Assembly (NCBI RefSeq): GCF_015752205.1
Contig: NZ_JADOVG010000012.1
Coordinates: forward strand, 61,792 to 125,791
Source: Polaromonas sp. CG_9.7
GTDB taxonomy: Bacteria; Pseudomonadota; Gammaproteobacteria; Burkholderiales; Burkholderiaceae_C
DNA: 64,000 nucleotides
Direction of reading: 5' to 3'
Below, in pieces: positions 18,949 through 28,757 of this stretch (positions are counted from its first letter, which is position 1; every line of letters starts with the position of its first letter). The notes beneath the pieces were generated by a model. That model was not told the DNA's origin. It did no database searches and saw only the letters and a program-made list of their open reading frames with translations. The position numbers and the translations under genes are program-made.

Positions 18949-20409
18949 CTACTTGCGCCAGAACTGGCCGGTGAACAGCACCAGAAACGACAGCAGTTCG
19001 AGCCGGCCCATGAGCATGGCAAAGCTCAACACCCACAGCTGAAAGTCGTTGAGCACGCCGAAATTACTCGCCGGCCCGACCATGCCCAGGCCGGGGCCAA
19101 TGTTGTTGACAGTGGCAATCACGGCTGAAAACGCGGTGACCATGTCCAGCCCGGTGAGCAGCAGCACCATCGTCAGGCCGACAATCACGGCGCCGTAGAT
19201 CAGCATGAAGCCAAAGGTGGCGGTCATGACCGACATCGGCAGCACCACGCCGCCCAGCGTGACAGGGTTGACCACGCGCGGGTGCACGATGCGCACCAGC
19301 TCGCGGCGCGCCTGCTTGATGAGCAGGATCATGCGGATCAGCTTGATGCCGCCGCCGGTGGAGCCGGCGCATGACACAAAGCAGCCAAGAAACAACAGCA
19401 GCACCGGCGCAAACACCGGCCACAGCGCGTAGTTGGCAGAGGCGTAGCCGGTGGTGGTGGCCACCGACACCACATGAAAGGCGCTGGCGCGCAAGGCTCG
19501 CGCCACATCGGGATAAACATCGTGCACCCGCAGCAGCACGGTGATCAGGACAATCGAGACCAGCAGCACCATGACGTAGGTACGAAACTCGCGGTCGTGC
19601 AGCAATGGGCGGATGGAGCGGTTGCGCAGCACGATGAAGTAGCGCAAAAAATTGATGCCGGCCAGCGCCATGAACAGCGTCGCCACCATCTCGATCTGGG
19701 CCGACTTGAAATGCCCCAGGCTGTCGTCGTAGGAAGAAAATCCGCCCAGCCCCATGGTCGAGCACATGTGCATGAAGGCGTCGACCCAGCTCATGCCGGC
19801 CCAGCGGTAGGCCAGCATGCAGGCAACGGAAAACACAAAGTACACGCTCCACAAGCCGCGTGCGGTCTCGGCAATGCGCGGCGTGAACTTGGCTTCTTTC
19901 AGCGGCCCCGGCGTTTCGGCCTTGTAGACCTGAAAACCGCCCAGCCCCATCATGGGCAGCACCGCCACCACCAGCAGCATGATGCCCAGGCCGCCGAGGT
20001 ACTGCAAAAAGCAGCGCCACACGTTGACCGAGGCGGGCAACGCATCCAGGCCGCTGAGCGCGGTGGCTCCGGTGGCCGTGATGGCGCTCATGGCCTCGAA
20101 ATAGGCCTTGACCCAGGTGATGTCGGGCACGGTGTACATCAGCGGCAGCGCCGCATAGGCCGGCAGCACCAGCCACACCAGGTTGACCAGCAAAAAACCG
20201 TCGCGCGGCTGCAGCTCGCGGCGCTGATGGCGCGTGGCCAGCATCAGCACCAGTCCGCTGACCAGCGTCAGTGCGAAGCAGGCCGTCCACAGCACCGCCT
20301 GCTCCTGGGCATCAAGGGCAATCGCCCAACCCAGGGGAACGAAGAAGGCCGGCGAAAAGGCCAGCAGAATACGGGCAAAAACGCCCAGGACAGGAAGCAG
20401 GCTGTACAT
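18949..20409 (-). CDS. trkH: Trk potassium uptake system membrane subunit TrkH
   Basis: A 486-residue polytopic membrane protein of the TrkH/KtrB family. The pore-loop filter regions can be read in order: AITATGATALSG, then TMGLGGFSSYD, TTTGYASANY and NNIGPGLGMVG, plus the GSTGGGIK motif. Together with TrkA it imports potassium using membrane potential or proton flux. It starts 11 bases after the trkA stop, so the two form an operon. Confidence 0.93.
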   Translation of the reverse strand: MYSLLPVLGVFARILLAFSPAFFVPLGWAIALDAQEQAVLWTACFALTLVSGLVLMLATRHQRRELQPRDGFLLVNLVWLVLPAYAALPLMYTVPDITWVKAYFEAMSAITATGATALSGLDALPASVNVWRCFLQYLGGLGIMLLVVAVLPMMGLGGFQVYKAETPGPLKEAKFTPRIAETARGLWSVYFVFSVACMLAYRWAGMSWVDAFMHMCSTMGLGGFSSYDDSLGHFKSAQIEMVATLFMALAGINFLRYFIVLRNRSIRPLLHDREFRTYVMVLLVSIVLITVLLRVHDVYPDVARALRASAFHVVSVATTTGYASANYALWPVFAPVLLLFLGCFVSCAGSTGGGIKLIRMILLIKQARRELVRIVHPRVVNPVTLGGVVLPMSVMTATFGFMLIYGAVIVGLTMVLLLTGLDMVTAFSAVIATVNNIGPGLGMVGPASNFGVLNDFQLWVLSFAMLMGRLELLSFLVLFTGQFWRK

Positions 20410-20420
20410 GCGGGGCGCGA

Positions 20421-21809
20421 TCAGCCGAAGAAGGTCGCGCTGACCTGGAACAGCTTTTCGACCTGGCGCACATCGCGCTTGTTCGGGATGAAGATGATGA
20501 TGTGGTCATCGGTCTGGATCACCGTGTCGTGGTGCGGCATCATGACTTCACATTCGCTGCCCTGCCCTCGCACGATGGCGCCAATGGCCGCGCCCTTGGG
20601 CAGCTTGACTTCCTCAACGCTCCGGCCGACCAGTTTTGAGGTCTTGGCGTCGCCACGCGCCACGCCTTCAAGCGCCTCGGCCGTGCCGCGCCGCAGGCTG
20701 TGCACCGCGGCCACGTCGCCGCGTCGCAGGTGGGTCAGCAACTCGCCAATGACGGTGTGCGCCGGTGAGATGGCGATGTCGATGGTGCTGCCCTGCATCA
20801 TGTCGGCATAGGCGCGGCGGTTGATGAGCGAGAGCACGCGCCCGGCGCCCAGCCGCTTGGCGAGCATGGCCGACATGATGTTGTCCTCGTCGTCGCTGGT
20901 GAGCGCCAGGAACATGTCCATCATGCCCACGTTCTCGCCACGCAACAGGTCCTCGTCAACGCCGTCGCCATGCAGAATCAGCGTGGAAGACGGCAGCTGG
21001 CTGGCCAGGTAGTCGCAGCGCTCGGCGTCGCGTTCGATGATTTTCACCTCGCACTGGTCCAGCAGACTGCGCGCCAGGCGCAAGCCGACCCGGCCGCCAC
21101 CGGCAATCATCACGCGCTGCACCGGCTTGTCGCGGTGGTGGATGGCGTGCAGCACCTGCCGGATCTTGCGCGCATCGGCCAGCACGAACACCTCGTCGCC
21201 ACTCATGATGCGGGTGTCGGGCGTGGCCTCTATCTCGGTGTCGAGCCGGTACAGCGCCACGATGCGCATTTCGATGTCCGGGAACAGTTCACGCAGTTGC
21301 GCAATGGTGCGGCCGACCGCATCGCCCCGGGACGCACGCACCACCATCAGGCACGCCCTCTGCTGCGAAAACGTCACCACCTGCAGCGCCTCGGGGTGGC
21401 GGATGAGCTGGTGGATGTAGCGCGTGACCGACTCCTCTGGGCAAATCACGTGATCGACCGCAAAACCGCCCTTGCCCAGCAGTTCGCTGCCTTCGACGAA
21501 GTCGGGCGAGCGCAGCCGCGCCACCGTGTTGGACACGTTGAAGATCTGGTGCGCCACCTTGCAGACCACCAGATTGGTCTCGTCGTCGGCAGCGCAACCG
21601 ATCACCATGTCGGCGTCTTGCGCACCGGCCTCGCGCAGCACCGACGGCTGGATGCCGTTGCCCACCACCCCGCGCAAGTCAAAGCGCTCGCCCAACTGGC
21701 GCAGCCGCGCCGCATCGGTGTCAATCACAGTGATGTCGTTTTGCTCCAGCGCCAGGCTTTCAGCCACGGTTTCACCGACGCGGCCTGCGCCAAGAATAAT
21801 AATGTTCAT
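20421..21809 (-). CDS. trkA: Trk potassium transport NAD-binding subunit TrkA
   Basis: A 462-residue cytoplasmic protein with two RCK halves. Each half has a Rossmann NAD-binding loop (GAGRVGETVAE at the start and GGGRVGLRLARS near residue 237) followed by a RCK_C domain. It gates TrkH in response to nucleotides. ATG at 21809 is chosen because the family begins MNIIILGAGRVG; an upstream start would add non-homologous residues. The ribosome site is weak. Confidence 0.93.
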   Translation of the reverse strand: MNIIILGAGRVGETVAESLALEQNDITVIDTDAARLRQLGERFDLRGVVGNGIQPSVLREAGAQDADMVIGCAADDETNLVVCKVAHQIFNVSNTVARLRSPDFVEGSELLGKGGFAVDHVICPEESVTRYIHQLIRHPEALQVVTFSQQRACLMVVRASRGDAVGRTIAQLRELFPDIEMRIVALYRLDTEIEATPDTRIMSGDEVFVLADARKIRQVLHAIHHRDKPVQRVMIAGGGRVGLRLARSLLDQCEVKIIERDAERCDYLASQLPSSTLILHGDGVDEDLLRGENVGMMDMFLALTSDDEDNIMSAMLAKRLGAGRVLSLINRRAYADMMQGSTIDIAISPAHTVIGELLTHLRRGDVAAVHSLRRGTAEALEGVARGDAKTSKLVGRSVEEVKLPKGAAIGAIVRGQGSECEVMMPHHDTVIQTDDHIIIFIPNKRDVRQVEKLFQVSATFFG

Positions 21810-21869
21810 GGAACAAAATAATACGTTAACGACGCGCTGCGCCCGGCAGGCAGGCAAAGCATCAGGGCG

Positions 21870-23846
21870 TCACAGCGGCCAGACCAGCAGCAGCATTGGG
21901 ATGCTGACCGCCGCCACGAGGATTTCCAGTGGCAGGCCGAGGCGCCAATAGTCGCCAAAGCGAAAGCCTCCGGGGCCGAGGATCAGGGTGTTGTTCTGAT
22001 GGCCGATCGGCGTCAGGAAGGCACAGGACGCGCCGATGGCCACGGCCATCAGGAAGGAATCCGGGTTCACGCCAAGCGCCGAAGCCGTGCCCAGGGCAAT
22101 CGGGCACATCACGGCGGCAGTCGCGGCGTTGTTCATCAGGTCGGACAAAAACATGGTCACCACCAGGATCAGCGCCAGGCCGACGACAGCGTGCCCTTGT
22201 GCGACGTTTTCCAGCAGCAAACGCGCAATCAGGTCTGCCGTGCCGGTGGTCTGCATCGCGCCGGCCACGGGAATCAGCGCGGCCAGCAGCACGACAACCG
22301 GCCAGTCGATGGCCTCGTACACGCCGCGCGGCGGCACGGTGCGCAGCGCCATGGAGGCCAGCACGCCCATGGCAAACGAGATGGCTGCCGGCAGCAGGCC
22401 AAACGCCGCCATGCCGACCGAAAAGGTCATGATGCCGACGGACAGCCAGGCCTTGCGCTGGTTCGGGATGCGCAGTTCTCGCTCGGCCAGCGGAACGCAG
22501 CCGTTGTCGGCGGCAAACTCGTTGATGGCGTCGGGCGACCCCTGCATCAGCAGCAGGTCGCCAGGCTTGATCGGCAACAGGCGCAGCCGCAGCCGCTGGG
22601 TATCGCCCTGGCGCGACAGCGCCAGCATGTTGATGCCGTAGCGCGTGCGCAGCAGCACATCGCTGGCAGAGCGGCCCGCCAGCATCGACCCGGGCAACAC
22701 CACCAGCTCCATCAGCACGATTTCCCCCGCCGTGTCGGTCTTGTCGTCATCGGGCTCATCGTCTGCGTCTTCGTCTGCTTTGTCCTCGCCTTTAGCCAAG
22801 GCGGCGCTCGCAGCAAGGCCCTGGCCGGTCTTGTCGCGGCGTGGGTCCTGGCTTTGTTCAACCACCTTCGCCTTCGTTTTCGCTTTCTGCTTTGCCTTTG
22901 TCTTCGACTCCAGATCAGCGGCAACCGGGTTTTCGTCGTCCTCTGGCTCCGGCGGGCGTCCGGATTCCTCCAGCCTGAGCTCCAGGCTGGACAGCAGGCC
23001 GGACAACGCATCGGCCTCGGCCTCGATCACCAGGATGTCGCCGGCATGGACCCGGCGCATCAAACCGGGTGCGGTCATGCGAATCTCGTTGCGCACCAGC
23101 CCGACGACCTGTGCGCCCGCCTCGTCCAGCACGGTTTCCAGCTCCAGCAGGCTCTTGCCTATCGACTTGCTGTCAGGCAGTACCCTGGCCTCGGTCAGGT
23201 AGGAACTGGTTTCAAAACCATCCAGGCCGGACTGCTTGCGCGCCGGCACAAGTCGCCAGCCAGCCAGCGCCACAAACACCACCCCGACGAGTGCCACCGC
23301 CAGGCCGATGGGCGTGAAGTCGAACATGCCAAAGCCGCCCGCGCCCGTTTCGGCACGAAAACCGGAAACGATCAGGTTGGGTGGTGTGCCGATCAGCGTG
23401 GTCATGCCGCCCAGGATGGTGCCAAAGGCCAGCGGCATCAGCACCTGGCCCGGTGTGAGTTCGAGCCGCTTGGCCAGCTGGATTGCCACGGGCATCAGCA
23501 GCGCCATGGCGCCGACATTGTTCATGAAGCCCGACAGCACGGCGCCCAGTCCCATCAGCGCGAGCAGGCTGAGCGTGGGGCCGGATTTTTTCGGCAGCGC
23601 ATAGCGGGTCAGTACATCCACCGCGCCCGACGTCAGCAAGCCACGGCTCATGACCAGCACGCAGGCCACGGTGATGACGGCCGGGTGGCCGAAACCGGCG
23701 AGCGCATCGACTGCCGGCAACACGCCGGCCAGCACGCACGCCAGCAACGAGCCCATGGCGACCATGTCGTGCCGCCAGCGCCCCCACAGGAACATGCCCA
23801 CGGTGCAGGCCAGAATGGAAAGAATGAGAATCTGGTCTTGGGTCAT
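21870..23846 (-). CDS. SLC13-type permease with two RCK_C domains and a charged linker
   Basis: A 658-residue transporter of the SLC13/citrate transporter superfamily, with membrane segments in residues 1-200 and 465-658 and a cytoplasmic insert between them. Conserved features include SGFMNNVGAMALLMP, GTPPNLI and, in the second half, LMNNAATAAVMCPIALG. The insert holds two RCK_C (TrkA-C) domains (about 215-295 and 375-455) separated by a low-complexity stretch rich in Lys/Ala and then Asp/Glu (about 300-370), which is unusual in length and charge. The anion carried (sulfate, dicarboxylate or other) is not decided by the sequence. It is 60 bases upstream of trkA. Confidence 0.85.
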   Translation of the reverse strand: MTQDQILILSILACTVGMFLWGRWRHDMVAMGSLLACVLAGVLPAVDALAGFGHPAVITVACVLVMSRGLLTSGAVDVLTRYALPKKSGPTLSLLALMGLGAVLSGFMNNVGAMALLMPVAIQLAKRLELTPGQVLMPLAFGTILGGMTTLIGTPPNLIVSGFRAETGAGGFGMFDFTPIGLAVALVGVVFVALAGWRLVPARKQSGLDGFETSSYLTEARVLPDSKSIGKSLLELETVLDEAGAQVVGLVRNEIRMTAPGLMRRVHAGDILVIEAEADALSGLLSSLELRLEESGRPPEPEDDENPVAADLESKTKAKQKAKTKAKVVEQSQDPRRDKTGQGLAASAALAKGEDKADEDADDEPDDDKTDTAGEIVLMELVVLPGSMLAGRSASDVLLRTRYGINMLALSRQGDTQRLRLRLLPIKPGDLLLMQGSPDAINEFAADNGCVPLAERELRIPNQRKAWLSVGIMTFSVGMAAFGLLPAAISFAMGVLASMALRTVPPRGVYEAIDWPVVVLLAALIPVAGAMQTTGTADLIARLLLENVAQGHAVVGLALILVVTMFLSDLMNNAATAAVMCPIALGTASALGVNPDSFLMAVAIGASCAFLTPIGHQNNTLILGPGGFRFGDYWRLGLPLEILVAAVSIPMLLLVWPL

Positions 23847-23930
23847 GGGCGCTTGGTTGGCTGCAGGATGGAAACGCCCGGCCCCTGCGGGACCAGCGCC
23901 ACAGCGCGAGCGTCAGCTATGGCGAGGACT

Positions 23931-25061
23931 TCAAGCCAGCGCGCGCTGGATGATAATCTTTTGCACGTCGCTGGTGCCTTCGTAGATCTGGCAAACGCGC
24001 ACATCGCGGTAGATGCGCTCGACCGGGAAGTCGCTCACATAGCCATAGCCGCCCAGTGTCTGGATGGCGGCGCTGCAGACTTCCTCAGCCACTTCGCTGG
24101 CAAACAACTTGGCCATTGCCGCTTCTTTGAGGCACGGCCGACCGGCGTCGCGCAGGCTGGCGGCGTGCCAGATCAGCTGGCGGGCGGCTTCAAGCTTGGT
24201 CGCGCAATCGGCCAGCCGAAAGCCCACAGCCTGGTGGTTGAAGATGGCAGTGCCGAAGCTCTGGCGGTCCTTGGCATAGTTCAATGCCACCTCGAACGCG
24301 CTCCTGGCCATGCCGACGCTTTGCGCCGCAATGCCGATGCGCCCGCCTTCCAGCCCGCCCAGGGCAATCTTGTAGCCTTCGCCTTCGGCGCCGATCAGGT
24401 TTTCAACCGGAATGCGGCAGTCGTCGAAGTTGACCTGCGCCGTGTCGCTCGAATGCTGGCCGAGCTTGTCTTCCAGCCGTGAGGCGGAATAACCGGGCGC
24501 GTCGGTCGGCACGATGAAGGCGCTCATGCCTTTTTTGCCGGCGCCCTTGTCGGTGACGGCAATGACGATGGCGACCTGGCCGTTCTTGCCGCTGGTGATG
24601 AACTGCTTGACGCCGTTCAGCACATAGGCGTCGCCGTGCTTGACAGCGGTGGTACGCAGCGATGAAGCATCGCTGCCGGTGTGCGGCTCGGTCAGGCAAA
24701 AAGCACCCAGCATGTTGCCCTGCGCCAGCGGCATCAGCCACTGCTTTTTCTGCGCGGCATTGCCGTAGCGCATCAAGATGGCGTTGACCGGGCAGTTGGT
24801 CACGCTGATCGCCGTGCTGGTGCCGCCATCGCCAGCGGCGATTTCCTCCAGCACCAGCGCCAGCGTGAGGTAGTCGAAGTTGGCGCCGCCGTATTCCTCA
24901 GGCACGCAGATGCCGTAGGCACCCAGCGCTGCCAGGCCCTTGTGCGCCTCGACGGGAAAGTAATGTTCCTTGTCCCAGCGCGCAGCATGCGGCCAGAGTT
25001 CTGCCTGGGCAAAAGCGCGCACCGCGTCGCGTACCTGTTCCTGGTCTTGTGTCAGCAGCAT
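23931..25061 (-). CDS. Acyl-CoA dehydrogenase
   Basis: A 376-residue FAD-linked acyl-CoA dehydrogenase. Signatures: LTEPHTGSDASS near the flavin site, GVKQFITSGKNG, and the C-terminal QTLGGYGYVSDFPVERIYRD. The catalytic Glu position near EGTSDVQ is as in short-chain members. ATG at 25061 has GGAGA upstream; a longer start is not supported. It follows a broken SDR gene by 31 bases and belongs to the leucine/fatty-acid catabolic run; substrate chain length is unknown. Confidence 0.9.
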   Translation of the reverse strand: MLLTQDQEQVRDAVRAFAQAELWPHAARWDKEHYFPVEAHKGLAALGAYGICVPEEYGGANFDYLTLALVLEEIAAGDGGTSTAISVTNCPVNAILMRYGNAAQKKQWLMPLAQGNMLGAFCLTEPHTGSDASSLRTTAVKHGDAYVLNGVKQFITSGKNGQVAIVIAVTDKGAGKKGMSAFIVPTDAPGYSASRLEDKLGQHSSDTAQVNFDDCRIPVENLIGAEGEGYKIALGGLEGGRIGIAAQSVGMARSAFEVALNYAKDRQSFGTAIFNHQAVGFRLADCATKLEAARQLIWHAASLRDAGRPCLKEAAMAKLFASEVAEEVCSAAIQTLGGYGYVSDFPVERIYRDVRVCQIYEGTSDVQKIIIQRALA

Positions 25062-25092
25062 GCTTGTGTTCTCCGGATCGTGATGAAGGAAA

Positions 25093-25461
25093 TTACCACC
25101 CGGCAAACCGACTGCCATCGTGGTGTAAAAACTGGCCCTTGTGGGCGGCTGTGAGCATGCACAGTGTGGCGCGTAGGTCGTCAAACAGCTCGCGCGTGGG
25201 CGGCGACAGCGCCGTGCCGCAGGCATAGACGCCGGCCACGTAGAGCGCGGTGTCGATTTTTTCGCCGTCAAGTTGCCAGGCCAGGCCGCTGACGCTGGCT
25301 GGCTGGCTCGCGTCCACGGTCAGCACTTCGGCCCCCAGCGCCTGCACGCGCCCGGCGGCGTCGCGCACGGTGGCAATGACGCAGTCGCCCGCTTCGGTGT
25401 ACTGGCGAACGAATTCGAGGCCCAGCCCGCGCGAAGCACCGATGACCAAGACGACAGCCAT
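25093..25461 (-). pseudogene. Short-chain dehydrogenase with large internal deletion
   Basis: The frame encodes 122 residues. Residues 1-95 are an SDR N-terminus (VIGASRGLGLEFVRQY cofactor loop, LYVAGVYACG). Residues 96-122 (LTAAHKGQFLHHDGSRFAGW) look like the C-terminal end of the same kind of protein. About 100 residues between them are missing, including the YxxxK catalytic motif. The gene is therefore probably inactive though still an open frame. It sits between the thiolase and the acyl-CoA dehydrogenase genes. Confidence 0.65.
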
Positions 25462-25471
25462 GGCGATTACA

Positions 25472-25533
25472 AGCCAAAAGTGCCTGTAGCGCATATCCAG
25501 AAAGCGCTAGCAGCTATTATTTCAGGAGTAATC
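25472..25533 (-). repeat. Family A repeat, copy A4
   Basis: Read on the minus strand it contains AATAGCTGCTAGCGCT, a loop, ATGCGCTACAGG and CTTTT. It lies just upstream of the SDR remnant and downstream of the thiolase gene. Confidence 0.6.
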
Positions 25534-25590
25534 ATGAAGTCTTTGCCCCTGACTGAGTTGGGCTGCATCATGGCTTCGTATGGCTGGGGC

Positions 25591-26772
25591 TCAGAGCACT
25601 TCAATTGCCAGCGCCGTCGCTTCGCCGCCGCCGATGCACAGCGTGGCAACGCCTTTTGTCAGGCCGCGTGCCTTCAGCGCATGGATCAGCGTGACGATGA
25701 TGCGCGCGCCGCTGCAGCCAATCGGGTGGCCGAGTGCACAGGCGCCGCCATTGACGTTAACGACGTCATGGCTGATGTTCAGCTCTTTCATGGCGGCCAT
25801 GGGCACCACGGCAAACGCTTCGTTGATTTCCCACAGCTCCACATCCTTCACGCTCCAGCCGATTTTTTTCAGCAGCTTGTTGACCGCGCCGACCGGGGCG
25901 GTCGAGAACCACTCGGGCGCCTGGGCAAAGGTGGCGTGGCCGACGATGCGGGCCATCGGCGTCGCGCCGAGTTCCCTGGCGGTGGATTCACGGGCCAGCA
26001 CCAGGGCGGCAGCGCCGTCGCTGATCGACGAACTGGACGCGGCGGTGATGGTGCCGCCCGTCTTGAACGCGGGCTTGAGCGAAGGAATCTTGTCGAGCTT
26101 GATCTTGCCCGGCGCCTCGTCGATGGCCATCACGGTCTCGCCGGAACGGGATTTGACCGTAACCGGCGTGATTTCAGCCTTGAACGCACCAGACTCGGTG
26201 GCCGCCTTGGCGCGCTGCACGCTGGCGGTGGCAAAGGCGTCCTGCTGCTCGCGGGTGAAACCGTATTTGGCAGCACAGTCTTCGCCAAAGGTCCCCATGG
26301 AGCGACCAGCCTCATAAGCGTCTTCCAGGCCGTCAAGCATCATGTGGTCCATCACGCGGTCGTGGCCGATGCGCATGCCGCCGCGTGCCTTGGGCAGCAG
26401 ATACGGCGCGTTGGTCATGCTTTCCATGCCGCCGGCAACCACCACATCGCGGCTGCCCGCGATCAATTGGTCATGCGCCAGCAGCGTGGCTTCCATGCCG
26501 GAGCCGCACATCTTGGACAACGTGACCGCGCCGGTGCTGGCCGGCAGGCCACCCTTGAAACCGGCCTGGCGCGCCGGCGCCTGGCCCTGGCCGGCCATCA
26601 GGCAGTTGCCGAACAGCACTTCGTCGATGCGTTCGGGCGAAACACCCGCGCGCTCGACAGCGGCCTTGATGGCAGCGCCGCCCAGGTCGTTGGCCGACAG
26701 GCTGGCGAACTCGCCCTGGAAAGCGCCCATGGGGGTCCGGGCGGCGCCGAGGATGACGATGGAATCAAGCAT
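25591..26772 (-). CDS. Acetyl-CoA C-acyltransferase (thiolase)
   Basis: A 393-residue thiolase. The nucleophile Cys is in KMCGSGME (about residue 89), and the C-terminal catalytic segments are GGACALGHPIGCSG and CIGGGEA. It would cleave acetoacetyl-CoA or longer 3-ketoacyl-CoA. In this setting it can convert acetoacetate-derived acetoacetyl-CoA, the end product of leucine breakdown, to acetyl-CoA. AAGGAG precedes the ATG at 26772, which is chosen over an unconserved upstream start. Confidence 0.92.
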   Translation of the reverse strand: MLDSIVILGAARTPMGAFQGEFASLSANDLGGAAIKAAVERAGVSPERIDEVLFGNCLMAGQGQAPARQAGFKGGLPASTGAVTLSKMCGSGMEATLLAHDQLIAGSRDVVVAGGMESMTNAPYLLPKARGGMRIGHDRVMDHMMLDGLEDAYEAGRSMGTFGEDCAAKYGFTREQQDAFATASVQRAKAATESGAFKAEITPVTVKSRSGETVMAIDEAPGKIKLDKIPSLKPAFKTGGTITAASSSSISDGAAALVLARESTARELGATPMARIVGHATFAQAPEWFSTAPVGAVNKLLKKIGWSVKDVELWEINEAFAVVPMAAMKELNISHDVVNVNGGACALGHPIGCSGARIIVTLIHALKARGLTKGVATLCIGGGEATALAIEVL

Positions 26773-26840
26773 GTTTTTCTCCTTGAAGGGGGTTGGAAAT
26801 AAAGGAAATAGCGAAAATAAAGAAATTGGACTGCGCGGCC

Positions 26841-28712
26841 TCAATCGGCCTGCGCCGGGGCATGGATGACGGCGAAGCGTTTGTTCTGCTCGTACGGAAA
26901 CACGTCGTACACATGGCCGGCCCGGATGCGCGTCTGGTGGCTTTGCCAGAAGGCGGCGTCCAGCAAGTCGGCATGGCGCTTCATAAACACTTCACGCACC
27001 GTGTCGTTGCCGAGCAAAAAGGGCTCGAAGGTCTCGGGAAACACGTCCTTGGGGCCGACCGAATACCAGATTTCGCCGCTCATTTCCTCTTCTTCATTGC
27101 GCGGCGCGGGCACCTTGCGGAACTTGCAGTCGGTGATATATTCGATCTCGTCGTAGTCATAGAAAACAACTTTTCCGTGGCGGGTGATACCGAAGTTCTT
27201 CCACAGCATGTCGCCCGGAAAGATGTTGGCCGCGACCATGTCCTTGATGGCATTGCCGTATTCGACCACGGCGCGACTGATCTGCGCCTTGGCGGCGGGT
27301 TCGTCCACGCCCATGTCGAACGCTTCCTGCAGGTAAATGTTGAGCGGGATCATGCGCCGCTCGATATACACATGCTTGATGATGACTTCCATCTGGCCGT
27401 CACCGTCGCGGTCGCTGATTTCCAGCTGGCTGGGCGCAAATTTCTCGATCTCGGCGATCAACTCGTCGCTGAAGCGGTCGCGCGGGAACGCCACCAGCGT
27501 GTATTCCTGCGTGTCGGCCATGCGGCCCACCCGGTCGTGCTGCTTGACCAGCAGGTACTTGCCCTTGATCTGCTCGCGCGTCGTGTCTTTTTGCGGCGGG
27601 TAATAGTCCTTGATGACCTTGAACACATACGGAAACGATGGCAGGTCGAACACCAGCATGACCATGCCCTTGATGCCGGGGGCGATGCGAAACTTGTCGG
27701 TGCTGTGCCGCAGGTGGTGCAGAAAGTCGCGGTAAAACAGCGTCTTGCCCTGCTTGGCCAGTCCCAGCGCGTTGTAGATTTCGGCGCGCGGCATGCGCGG
27801 CATCATGCTGCGCAAAAACTGCACATAGGCCGAGGGAATGCCCATGTCGACCATGAAGTAGGCGCGCGCAAAGCTGAACAGGATCAGCAGGTCGTCTTCG
27901 CCAAACAGCGCCGCGTCAATCACCAGCCGGCCAGCGTCGGACTGGCCGGCAATGCCCCGGGTCTCGGCCACCAGCGCCTGCCCGGGTGCCGGCTGGCGGT
28001 GCAGGATTGGCAGGGCAAACGCAATCTCGCTGAAGCCGTTGATCAGCTTGCCGACAACGTAGGCGCCCTTGTTGCGAAAGAACAGGCTGGACAGCACCTG
28101 GATCTGGAAATTGGCCCGCAGCTTGACATCGCCCAGGCGGCCGGTCATGGCGTCAGCCACGTATCCAGCATCGCGCGCAAGGTCTTCAAACTCGCACGAC
28201 AGGCCAAAATCGTTCACCAATGCGACCAGCGTCCCGTGCATGCTGGCGCGTGTCGGGTAGTAGGCGCGGTAGGTCGGCTGCGCGGTCGACTCGTCGTTCT
28301 CGATGTACTCCGTGCTGACGGCGGGTCGGACAAAGATGAAATCGTTCTGAAAGTAGCTGCGGTGCAGTATCTTGGTGGTGACCGAGTTGAAAAAGGTTTC
28401 GGCCAGCTCGGGCTGGTGGTGGTTGACCAGCAGCCCGATGTAGTGCAGCTTGACCTGGTGCCAGACATCCATGGGCTGCTCGCCGGCCTTGAACTCGCGC
28501 TCCAGCCGGATCGACGCTTCACGCACCCGCAGGTCGTAGAACTCGATGCGTTCGCGCTGGGCGCGTTGCTGGCCATGCCAGTCGGCAGTTTCAAAGCGGT
28601 GCTTGGCGCGGCTTGATTCGGTGCGAAACAGTTGGTAGTGCCGGTTGAAACCGTCGATCATCGCCTTGGCGATGGCGTAGGCGACGGTGGAATCAAGGCG
28701 CTGGGGAAACAT
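26841..28712 (-). CDS. aceK: Isocitrate dehydrogenase kinase/phosphatase
   Basis: A 623-residue AceK. It has the regulatory N-terminal half and the kinase/phosphatase C-terminal half, with the ATP-site segment [16 protein letters not shown], the conserved [15 protein letters not shown] and the [12 protein letters not shown] region. AceK phosphorylates isocitrate dehydrogenase to divert carbon into the glyoxylate shunt. Its placement in a run that produces acetyl-CoA from leucine makes physiological sense: acetate units need the shunt to be used for growth. No aceA or aceB is in the window. Confidence 0.95.
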   Translation of the reverse strand: MFPQRLDSTVAYAIAKAMIDGFNRHYQLFRTESSRAKHRFETADWHGQQRAQRERIEFYDLRVREASIRLEREFKAGEQPMDVWHQVKLHYIGLLVNHHQPELAETFFNSVTTKILHRSYFQNDFIFVRPAVSTEYIENDESTAQPTYRAYYPTRASMHGTLVALVNDFGLSCEFEDLARDAGYVADAMTGRLGDVKLRANFQIQVLSSLFFRNKGAYVVGKLINGFSEIAFALPILHRQPAPGQALVAETRGIAGQSDAGRLVIDAALFGEDDLLILFSFARAYFMVDMGIPSAYVQFLRSMMPRMPRAEIYNALGLAKQGKTLFYRDFLHHLRHSTDKFRIAPGIKGMVMLVFDLPSFPYVFKVIKDYYPPQKDTTREQIKGKYLLVKQHDRVGRMADTQEYTLVAFPRDRFSDELIAEIEKFAPSQLEISDRDGDGQMEVIIKHVYIERRMIPLNIYLQEAFDMGVDEPAAKAQISRAVVEYGNAIKDMVAANIFPGDMLWKNFGITRHGKVVFYDYDEIEYITDCKFRKVPAPRNEEEEMSGEIWYSVGPKDVFPETFEPFLLGNDTVREVFMKRHADLLDAAFWQSHQTRIRAGHVYDVFPYEQNKRFAVIHAPAQAD

Positions 28713-28757
28713 GGTGGGGCGGTGTTGATGTTGCAGAGGTTGCGGATTGAGGCAGTG

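Noticed and set aside
21999..24482. 827-codon plus-strand frame opposite the SLC13 and acyl-CoA dehydrogenase genes
   Set aside because: Same antisense effect; the opposite strand has clear family motifs and normal starts.
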